From positions 1-38,888 of the forward strand of contig WJMT01000038.1 in NCBI GenBank assembly GCA_014727835.1: 38,888 nt of DNA. The letters run 5' to 3'. The notes below the pieces were generated by a model. That model was not told the DNA's origin, made no database searches, and saw only the letters and a list, made by a program, of their open reading frames with translations. A program made the translations under genes and the position numbers. Position 1 is the stretch's first letter; each line of letters opens with the position of its first letter. This document shows positions 32,634-38,888 of this stretch, piece by piece. This DNA is from Candidatus Aminicenantota bacterium (GTDB lineage Bacteria > Acidobacteriota > Aminicenantia > Aminicenantales > Aminicenantaceae).

Positions 32634-33430
32634 TTCTGTTTTTTCAAAATTCCGCGCTTGGATGAGCTGATGAAATCCAACATTTCTTTTCTGTCTTCAC
32701 AAGGCTCTATTTCCTTTTTGATCCTGTCCACTGCTTGGCGGGTGTTTAAATTCGACTGTATGATCAATGCATACATTTGTTTGATGATTTTTATTCGTTC
32801 CCTGGAAAATCCCCCTCTTCTAAGGCCAACAGCATTGATCCCATAAAAATGAGTGGGCCGGCTTCCTGCCACTCGGGTAAACGGAAGAATATCCTGTGTG
32901 ACAACGGTTTGGCCGCCAATAAAGCTGTATTTTCCCACTCGGCAGAACGGATGCAGTCCACTCAAACCCCCGATTTGAGCATAATCATCAACAAAACAAT
33001 GTCCCCCGAGAGTGGCACCATTGATAAAAATGGTATGGCTTCCCACCACACAGTCATGGGCAATATGGGAGTAGGCCATAAAGTAATTATCATCTCCGAC
33101 TCGGGTTTCTTGTCCTCCTTTTTTTGTCCCCCTATTGACCGTTATAAACTCCCTGAATACATTTCGGTCCCCGATAATAACGCGGCAGGGTTCCTGTTTG
33201 TATGTGAAGTCTTGTGGTTCTGTTCCAACAGAGACATAATGTGAAAAAAGACAGTTCTTCCCGATTTTAGTATATCCGGTTACACACACATGAGCTTGGA
33301 GACGGGTTCCTTTTTCAATAGATACAGCTTCACTGATGATTGAATAAGGTCCTATAAAGACATCTTTATCCAATTGAGCATTTTGATGCACCTGGGCAGT
33401 GGGATGGATGAAGACATCACGGCTGCTCAT
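32630..33430 (-). CDS. lpxA: UDP-N-acetylglucosamine acyltransferase
   Basis: 266 residues; E. coli LpxA has 262. Left-handed beta-helix hexapeptide repeats run from about 4 to 190 (IHPTAQVHQNAQLDKDVFIG, GTRLQAHVCV, FINGATLGGHCFVDDYAQIGG), followed by a helical C-terminus. The catalytic base is H125 in YSHIAHDCVVGSH, the same number as in E. coli. The enzyme puts the first 3-hydroxyacyl chain on UDP-GlcNAc, or on the 3-amino analogue in organisms with GnnA/GnnB. It overlaps fabZ by 14 nt and lpxI by 4 nt, so the three are one transcription unit. Confidence 0.96.
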   Translation of the reverse strand: MSSRDVFIHPTAQVHQNAQLDKDVFIGPYSIISEAVSIEKGTRLQAHVCVTGYTKIGKNCLFSHYVSVGTEPQDFTYKQEPCRVIIGDRNVFREFITVNRGTKKGGQETRVGDDNYFMAYSHIAHDCVVGSHTIFINGATLGGHCFVDDYAQIGGLSGLHPFCRVGKYSFIGGQTVVTQDILPFTRVAGSRPTHFYGINAVGLRRGGFSRERIKIIKQMYALIIQSNLNTRQAVDRIKKEIEPCEDRKEMLDFISSSKRGILKKQK

Positions 33431-33899
33431 TCATCTCCTCTCGGCTCAGTAAAGACGCGATGATATCAGATTCCACCACCACTTCGCCATCCACCATTGC
33501 TTTGCCTTTGACTTCGCAAAACCGGCTCTTTTGTTTAACCAATTCCACATGAAGATTGATCTGGTCTCCGGGAACAACCGGCTTTCGAAATTTTGCATTG
33601 TTGATCTTACTTAACATCATGAATTTATCTTCCGGTTCAGGAATGGAGTGGTAAAGCAGGATGCCACCACTCTGGGCAATGGCTTCGATGATCAATACGC
33701 CTGGCATGATTTTATTTTCAGGAAAATGCCCATTGAAAAAAGGTTCATTAAAGGTCACATTCTTGACAGCCTCGATAGATTTCCCTTTTTTCAGATTCAA
33801 AACTCTGTCCACCAATAAAAATGGGTATCGGTGAGGCAGAATCTTTCTGATTTCTTTTATGTAAATAGAATTAGGGTTTTTGTTTGGCTTTTTGCTCAT
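33417..33899 (-). CDS. fabZ: 3-hydroxyacyl-[ACP] dehydratase FabZ
   Basis: 160 residues, hot-dog fold. The signature LPHRYPFLLVDRV is followed by the active-site NGHFPENKIMPGVLIIEAIAQ with the catalytic His and Glu. It dehydrates 3-hydroxyacyl-ACP in fatty-acid elongation and so competes with LpxA for the same substrate pool, which explains their usual pairing. The ATG at 33899 lies 29 nt inside the end of skp, and its own end overlaps lpxA by 14 nt. The N-terminal extension MSKKPNKNPNS is a little longer than usual. Confidence 0.96.
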   Translation of the reverse strand: MSKKPNKNPNSIYIKEIRKILPHRYPFLLVDRVLNLKKGKSIEAVKNVTFNEPFFNGHFPENKIMPGVLIIEAIAQSGGILLYHSIPEPEDKFMMLSKINNAKFRKPVVPGDQINLHVELVKQKSRFCEVKGKAMVDGEVVVESDIIASLLSREEMNEQP

Positions 33900-34413
33900 C
33901 GTATCTCTGGATCACTTCAGTGGTGATGTTGATTGCGGGGCTGACATACACAGCACCGCTTCTCTGTAGGTCAAAAATGATATTCAATCCCTTTTCCTTC
34001 CCGATCTGTTCAATAATGGGCAAGACTTCATTTTGGATATTCTGGAAAAAGCGAGCTGCCATTTCTTGCACCTCTCTCTGGTTATCCTCATACATCCTCT
34101 GCCTTTCGGTTTTCAGCCTTTCTAAGTCTGAGTTGAGGTTCATCCGGGCTTCTTGAGTTAAAGTCAGACTCTGGGTATTGATCTTCTTTTGAAGACTGCG
34201 AATGGCTTCGTCTTTTTGAGCCAGTTCTTTTTGATTGCCTGTTTCCTTCTCCCTGAGCTGTGCCAGGACTTTTTTTCCCTCAATGGAATTTTCCAGTATC
34301 TCCTGTGAATCCACCACACCGATCTCTGCGTTTTGCTGAGCAAAACCAGTTGAAACTAAAAGAGAAAGAACGAGTGTGAGAAAAAGAATTTTACTTGTGC
34401 TCCTAAATAACAT
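33871..34413 (-). CDS. skp: OmpH/Skp-family periplasmic chaperone
   Basis: 180 residues from ATG 34413 with AGGAGG 6 nt upstream. A signal peptide (SKILFLTLVLSLLVSTGFA, then QQ) is followed by IGVVDSQEILENS, typical of OmpH, and a long charged coiled coil (about 40-130). The C-terminal strand GLNIIFDLQRSGAVYVSPAINIT completes the body of the trimeric jellyfish fold. Skp carries unfolded outer-membrane proteins across the periplasm to BamA, whose gene lies 38 nt upstream. lpxD, often found between skp and fabZ, is absent: fabZ follows with an overlap. Confidence 0.93.
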   Translation of the reverse strand: MLFRSTSKILFLTLVLSLLVSTGFAQQNAEIGVVDSQEILENSIEGKKVLAQLREKETGNQKELAQKDEAIRSLQKKINTQSLTLTQEARMNLNSDLERLKTERQRMYEDNQREVQEMAARFFQNIQNEVLPIIEQIGKEKGLNIIFDLQRSGAVYVSPAINITTEVIQRYDEQKAKQKP

Positions 34414-34451
34414 TTGATTCCTCCTGTTTATTATTCACAAAGTCTTTATTG

Positions 34452-36821
34452 TTAAAATGTCGTTCCTATGGCGAAACGAAATTTGAAGTTTGAATCCCCC
34501 TGCCTTGCGATCCGATTGTTGTATGAAAAAATGAGCCGGAAGGGAACTCTTAAGGCAGGAACAAATATCCTGGCTTCCAGTCCTGCGGATGTATACATAT
34601 CACTGATATTCACCTTTTGATCAGGAGCATAGGCATTTCCCATGTCATAGAAAAATATGGCGTATACGGGTCCGCCTACAGGGATGATGTATTCGGCATT
34701 GAAAATCAATGCTTTTTGTCCTCCCAAATTGACTCCTTCTTGGTTCCTGGGTCCTATGGTATAAATATCATATCCTCTGATGGACCGTTCCCCACCCAGA
34801 TAGAACCGTTCCCAAAAAGGAATGTCTGAGTCTTGGATGGTCTTGATAAATTTATATTCAATGTGAAAACCAAGAGACGTGTTTTTAATAAGAGGTTTAT
34901 ACAAAGTCCACTCAAAACGAGGTTTGATCATGGAAATATCCCCACCTAAGATCCCACCTGCGAATTTACAGTTGACCATATAGAGGGTTCCTCTTGATGG
35001 AGTCAATGGACTGTCTACTGTGTTCCTGTATATCATGGGAGAAATACTGCTGATATTGTATTTTCCGTAACCAAATCCAGCCCCATAATACGGGTTGTAG
35101 CCGCCCCCGAAACCTCCTCCGTAACCGCCCCCATATGGAGAATAAGGATTATAAAAAGGAATGAAATCTTCGTCGCCTTCGTACTCGCTGATATCCAAAT
35201 TCTCTAATCCATATGAAAGCCGGGCTCTCCAGTATCCTTTGATCCGTCCTCCCACATGAAGGTCAATCCCTTTTCCTTTCCGATTAAACAATCCGGGATA
35301 AATCATTTCCTGGTTGTGAATACTGAATCCAGCATTCATAGGAAGGTCAAATATATACGGCTCTGTGAATCCAAATGAATAGTTCTTGATCCGTTTTCCG
35401 TACATAGCAACTAATTCCAGTTTCTCACCCGCTCCTAGGAAATTAACCGTGGAATAACTTGCGGAAACAAAAGCTCCCTGGTATCCGCTGTATCCCGCTG
35501 TGAATTGAATGTTGTTCCTCTGCAGCTCGGTCACATTGACTGTGACATCCACCTGAGATGGATCCTGGGGATCTGGCTGGATATCAGGATCCTCCTTGAT
35601 CTCGACCAGACCAAGCTGATTGATCCTCAGAACACTGTTTTTAAACAATTCATAGCTAAACGGATTTCCTTCTCTGATCATCATCTCACGCCGCATGACT
35701 TTGTCATTGGTGTAGGTGTTTCCCCTAAACTCTACCCTGTGAATATAGGCCATAGGACCCTCAGCAATGTTATAAGTGACATTCACTCTCTTGTTCTTGG
35801 GATCCAGTCTCTCTACGGGAATGACTCTGATGTACATGTATCCAAAGTTTTGATAGAGTTTGCTGATCTCTTCCACTCCTTTTTCTCGGTCTTCGATGCT
35901 GTAGACTTCGCCTTTTTTTAAGGGAATCATGGTCCTCAAGTTTTGAGCATTGAAAATCTCGTTTCCTTCGATAGCGACATCTCCCACGAAATACAGATAT
36001 CCGGCATCCACAGGAATCGATATTTTTTTCATAGTCTGTTTCTTGAAAAAAATAGATCTTTTTTCAATTTCTTTGATCTCTGGTTCTCCAACTTGAGCTT
36101 CCATAAAACCATGTTCTTTAAACTTTTCAACTAAGTTGGCCACATCAGCCTGCAGTTGCTCGGGTTTATAAGTATCCTTGCCGCTTGCCCAGGAGATGAA
36201 ACTGTGCTCTTTATTTTCGCTTAAGGCATTCATGAGGGTGCTTTCTCTGAGTTTTGGTTTTCCTTCAAATTCCACATCACCGATCTTGATTTTGCGCCCC
36301 TCTCGGATATCAAAAATGATCTCAACCTCATTGGATTTCCTGTTCTTGACCTCTGCGTCCACTTTTCCCGAAGTGAGCCCTTTCTCTTCCATCATCTGCT
36401 CTATTGTTTTTTTGACTTTATTGACATGATAGGGTCTGTAATAGGAATAAAGCCCAATACTGGCGTTCTCTTCACTGAGTTTTTCCTCAATGTCTTTTTC
36501 TTTGATCTTTTTCCCTGTTTTGTAAGTGATTTTTTTTATGACCGGGTATTCTTCCACATAGACTTTGACGATCTTTCCGTTTTGTCCATCCTCGGTCTTG
36601 ATTTCAATATCTGAAAAGTAACCTCTGTCCCATAGAGCTTTAAAACCCTCCTGGATGGCTGTTTTATCAAAATAATCGCCCTCATCAAAAGTCAGGTAAT
36701 AAAGGATCATATCTTCAGTGACACGCTCATTACCAATGACTTCTATCTTTTCAATCACCTCCTGGCCGTATATCACCAGAGGAAAAAGAGCTATTAAAAG
36801 TATCACAATTATTCTTTTCAT
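34452..36821 (-). CDS. bamA: Outer membrane protein assembly factor BamA
   Basis: 789 residues from ATG 36821 with AAGGA 7 nt upstream. A signal peptide (MKRIIVILLIALFPLVIYG) is followed by about five POTRA domains (about 20-420) and a C-terminal 16-strand barrel. The lid-loop motif of Omp85 proteins is present as SIRGYD with R682, and the chain ends in a C-terminal phenylalanine (RFAIGTTF), a beta-signal. BamA folds and inserts other barrel proteins. An unusual Gly/Tyr/Pro-rich stretch at about 555-587 (repeated GGGYGGGFGGGY-type units) lies within the barrel region, probably in a loop. It is grouped with skp and the lipid A genes downstream and lolD upstream. Confidence 0.96.
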   Translation of the reverse strand: MKRIIVILLIALFPLVIYGQEVIEKIEVIGNERVTEDMILYYLTFDEGDYFDKTAIQEGFKALWDRGYFSDIEIKTEDGQNGKIVKVYVEEYPVIKKITYKTGKKIKEKDIEEKLSEENASIGLYSYYRPYHVNKVKKTIEQMMEEKGLTSGKVDAEVKNRKSNEVEIIFDIREGRKIKIGDVEFEGKPKLRESTLMNALSENKEHSFISWASGKDTYKPEQLQADVANLVEKFKEHGFMEAQVGEPEIKEIEKRSIFFKKQTMKKISIPVDAGYLYFVGDVAIEGNEIFNAQNLRTMIPLKKGEVYSIEDREKGVEEISKLYQNFGYMYIRVIPVERLDPKNKRVNVTYNIAEGPMAYIHRVEFRGNTYTNDKVMRREMMIREGNPFSYELFKNSVLRINQLGLVEIKEDPDIQPDPQDPSQVDVTVNVTELQRNNIQFTAGYSGYQGAFVSASYSTVNFLGAGEKLELVAMYGKRIKNYSFGFTEPYIFDLPMNAGFSIHNQEMIYPGLFNRKGKGIDLHVGGRIKGYWRARLSYGLENLDISEYEGDEDFIPFYNPYSPYGGGYGGGFGGGYNPYYGAGFGYGKYNISSISPMIYRNTVDSPLTPSRGTLYMVNCKFAGGILGGDISMIKPRFEWTLYKPLIKNTSLGFHIEYKFIKTIQDSDIPFWERFYLGGERSIRGYDIYTIGPRNQEGVNLGGQKALIFNAEYIIPVGGPVYAIFFYDMGNAYAPDQKVNISDMYTSAGLEARIFVPALRVPFRLIFSYNNRIARQGDSNFKFRFAIGTTF

Positions 36822-36903
36822 TTCATTATCCTTATATCATATTTACCTCTAAAAATAAAGACAGCCCGCTCTCTTTTTGGCATATAATAGCCTCTCTCAT
36901 CCG

Positions 36904-36948
36904 CCTGAATCCTTCACAGGCAAACTTTTTCTTTGTGAACACTTCAGG
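36904..36948. repeat. Imperfect inverted repeat between lolD and bamA
   Basis: Arms CCTGAATCCTTCAC (36904-36917) and GTGAACACTTCAGG (36935-36948) pair at 11 of 14 positions around a 17-nt loop. On the bamA strand no U-run follows, so it is not a standard terminator. It may be a processing or attenuation structure in the 138-nt gap. Confidence 0.4.
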
Positions 36949-36959
36949 ATACTTAAACT

Positions 36960-37646
36960 TTAGCTGGGATTAAAAAGTTTCAAATCTTTATCTTCCATCA
37001 GGAAGATCTTGTCGCAAAATTGCGCGATCTTTTCATTATGGGTGACGATGATGGAAGACAGCTCTTTTCTTCGGTGAAGTTCGGTGATGAGTTTTAATAT
37101 CTTTTCTCCTGTCTTCCAGTCCATATTTCCGGTTGGTTCATCGGCAAGAAGAATGCTGGGTTCATTGATCAAAGCCCTGGCAATGGCCACTCTTTGCTGT
37201 TCTCCACCGGAAAGTTGAGAAACCCGAACCAAGGCTTTATCTTTGAGATACACCTCTCTGAGCATGTTCAAAGCTCTCTGGTTTGATTCTTCCTGACTAA
37301 TGCCTCTTATCAAAAGAGGAAAACTTACGTTTTCCTGAGCATTGAACTCAGGAAGGAGATGATAAAATTGAAAAATAAATCCGATTTTTTTGTTTCTGAT
37401 TTCTGCTTTCTGTTTTTGCCCTTTGGTGTTGATATCTTCTCCTTCAATCAATATCTTGCCTTTTGAGGGCCTGTCCAATGCCCCGCACAAATTAAGAAAA
37501 GTTGTTTTTCCCACTCCGGAAATGCCCATTATGGAAATCAATTCATTCTTTTTCAGCGAAAAATTGATATCCTCAAATACGCAGAGTTTCCCTCGGGGAA
37601 GGGAATACTCTTTTTTCAAATTGATGATCTCAAGCACATTACTCAT
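36960..37646 (-). CDS. lolD: Lipoprotein-releasing ABC transporter ATP-binding protein LolD
   Basis: 228 residues. ABC ATPase with Walker [10 protein letters not shown], a Q-loop in [14 protein letters not shown], signature [15 protein letters not shown], Walker [13 protein letters not shown] and the H-loop IIVTHNE. The [17 protein letters not shown] segment is typical of the LolD/MacB subgroup. It powers extraction of lipoproteins from the inner membrane with its LolC/E partner. The ATG at 37646 overlaps the end of the permease gene by 8 nt, so the two are coupled. Confidence 0.94.
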   Translation of the reverse strand: MSNVLEIINLKKEYSLPRGKLCVFEDINFSLKKNELISIMGISGVGKTTFLNLCGALDRPSKGKILIEGEDINTKGQKQKAEIRNKKIGFIFQFYHLLPEFNAQENVSFPLLIRGISQEESNQRALNMLREVYLKDKALVRVSQLSGGEQQRVAIARALINEPSILLADEPTGNMDWKTGEKILKLITELHRRKELSSIIVTHNEKIAQFCDKIFLMEDKDLKLFNPS

Positions 37647-38859
37647 ACTTTAAAGCTCCTACAGGATCGATCTTGGAAGCTCTGTGAGAAGGAAAAAGAG
37701 TGGACAAAAAACTGATCAAAATGGCAGAAAAGATGATGATCAATAAATCCACAACACTGATCTTAAAAGGAACATACGGGATTTGATAGATATCCACAGG
37801 AACCTTTATCAATTCAAATGTATTTGCCATCCAGCACCATGCCAGGCCCAGAACCGCACCAATGCAGGTCCCCAAAATTCCAATGGTTGCACCCTGCAGA
37901 AAAAAGATCTTTCGAATGCTTTTCGGGGTGGCTCCCATTGCCATGAGGACTCCGATATCCCTGGTCTTTTCCATGACCATAAGGATCAGGGTCGCGATGA
38001 TATTCAAGGCAGCCACCAGGATGATGAGAGCAATGGTGAAAAACATAAGTTTCTTTTCAAGCTTGAGAGCAGAAAACAGAGACTCATTCATCTCCATCCA
38101 GGTAGTGACATATGTCTCCGGAGGAAGAAGAGGTCTTATCTGTTCCTTGAGCTCAGGAGCTCTGAAGATATTTTTGATCTTGACTTGGACAAGATTGATC
38201 CGATCCTCCAGATCGAACATATCTTGCGCTGTTTTCAGATCCACCAGAGCTGTAGAGGCATCATATTCATAAAGGCCTGTTCGAAATATGCTGGTCACCC
38301 GCAGCTTTTTGATATTGGGAAAAAGGCCTGTAGGGGTCAATCTTGAGGACAAGGAAAGAATGGTCACCATGTCACCCACTCCTGCGCCGATATCAAAAGC
38401 AAGGTCCCAGCCAAGCGAAATGCTTCCTCTTCCCTTATCTGATTCTGGAACAGTCCCTCTTTCCAATTTTTCTTTCCAAAAAGATGCTGTTTCATCTTTT
38501 TTGAAATCAAGTCCTCTGAGAATAACCCCGGAACTTTTATAAGGTCCTTTTATAAACACTTCTTTATAAGCCACCGGGCTCACTTCAGTGACATCATCAA
38601 TGGACTCTAATCTCTCAATAAAACTCTGGTAACGGAGAATCCCTTGACCGGATCCATCAGATACCATGATATGAGATGTGGACCCCAATATTTTGTCCTG
38701 AACATCTTTTTGGAATCCGGTTATCAAAGCAATGGCAATGACAAGGGCCATAACCCCGATGGTGATTCCTAATACAGAAATCAATGTGATCACAGATATA
38801 AACGCCTGTTTCCGTTTGGCAGTGAGATATCTCTGAGCCACAAACCATTCAAACTTCAT
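37639..38859 (-). CDS. Lipoprotein-releasing ABC transporter permease (LolC/LolE family)
   Basis: 406 residues from ATG 38859, with AAAGGA 10 nt upstream; a TTG at 38868 is also open but lies too close to that site. One membrane segment near the N-terminus (about 20-50), a large periplasmic domain (about 50-260) and three C-terminal segments give the FtsX-type MacB/LolCE topology. Family motifs are FVAQRYLTAKRKQAFIS at the start, EKTRDIGVLMAMGATPKSIRKIF and the terminal [17 protein letters not shown]. Only one permease gene is visible, so the complex may be a homodimer with LolD (LolF-like). The 20 nt beyond the gene end with a TAA in one frame and are too short to call. Confidence 0.92.
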   Translation of the reverse strand: MKFEWFVAQRYLTAKRKQAFISVITLISVLGITIGVMALVIAIALITGFQKDVQDKILGSTSHIMVSDGSGQGILRYQSFIERLESIDDVTEVSPVAYKEVFIKGPYKSSGVILRGLDFKKDETASFWKEKLERGTVPESDKGRGSISLGWDLAFDIGAGVGDMVTILSLSSRLTPTGLFPNIKKLRVTSIFRTGLYEYDASTALVDLKTAQDMFDLEDRINLVQVKIKNIFRAPELKEQIRPLLPPETYVTTWMEMNESLFSALKLEKKLMFFTIALIILVAALNIIATLILMVMEKTRDIGVLMAMGATPKSIRKIFFLQGATIGILGTCIGAVLGLAWCWMANTFELIKVPVDIYQIPYVPFKISVVDLLIIIFSAILISFLSTLFPSHRASKIDPVGALKYE

Positions 38860-38888
38860 ATTTTTCAAGTCCTTTAAGACCCATCCAA

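Noticed and set aside
1-38888. CRISPR arrays, tRNA or rRNA genes, transposases, phage genes
   Set aside because: No regularly spaced repeats, no tRNA cloverleaf-like or rRNA segments recognised by eye, and no mobile-element proteins among the reading frames; small RNAs cannot be excluded without a covariance-model search.

Overview
The window looks like chromosomal DNA from a Gram-negative (diderm) bacterium with a moderate, roughly mid-40s % GC content by eye. It carries genes for outer-membrane assembly (BamA, Skp/OmpH), lipoprotein export (LolCE/LolD-type) and early lipid A synthesis (FabZ, LpxA, LpxI). LpxI instead of LpxH, SpoIID/LytB in an apparent non-sporeformer, a dinB-dnaE SOS cassette and large secreted peptidases would fit an Acidobacteriota/Aminicenantes-like lineage, but this placement is inference from gene content. 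I saw no rRNA, tRNA, CRISPR array, transposase or phage genes.

Layout. 1-943 (-): 3'-truncated methylthiotransferase-like radical SAM gene with a TTG start. 1230-4596 (-): pta-ackA operon (acetyl-CoA to acetate plus ATP). 4842-8132 (+): DUF72 protein and a secreted prolyl-oligopeptidase-family peptidase. 8118-12884 (-): SOS mutagenesis cassette lexA, dinB, dnaE-type polymerase. 13099-14160 (+): flavoredoxin-like protein and DUF456 membrane protein. 14274-16491 (+): threonine catabolism pair tdh-kbl, whose acetyl-CoA product could feed pta-ackA. 16523-16900 (-): acpS, bracketed by a short direct repeat. 17120-18514 (-): NhaC-type antiporter. 19156-20480 (-): B12-type radical SAM protein overlapping pyrE. 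20729-22945 (-): SPOR plus SpoIID cell-wall protein. 23178-27320 (+): very large secreted M14-type peptidase. 27402-29891 (+): sigma-54 regulatory unit. 30036-30791 (+): secreted lipoprotein-sorting-like protein. 30795-38859 (-): envelope cluster lolC/E, lolD, bamA, skp, fabZ, lpxA, lpxI, Gfo/Idh oxidoreductase.

The most interesting part is 27402-29891. An NtrC-family activator with a degraded receiver is followed by two 17-bp inverted repeats sharing TGTTCA-N5-TGAACA, then a correctly spaced -24/-12 element (TGGCATCCATTTTGCA). Downstream lie a small membrane protein and a 68-residue stand-alone Fis-type helix-turn-helix that matches the activator's own DNA-binding domain at 23 of 46 ungapped positions. 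This reads as a self-contained sigma-54 circuit whose output includes a possible competitor or modulator of its own activator. The circuit logic is inference; the motifs are visible.

Other points of note: a SOS cassette with no imuA and a polymerase whose PHP domain is shortened and altered; an 18-bp perfect palindrome over the -10 box of the gene at 30036; a Gly/Tyr-rich insert in BamA; a lipid A cluster lacking lpxD and lpxC but carrying a GnnA-like oxidoreductase; and degenerate copies of a dispersed GTCATTGCG-type repeat, one of which may have extended the acetate kinase C-terminus.
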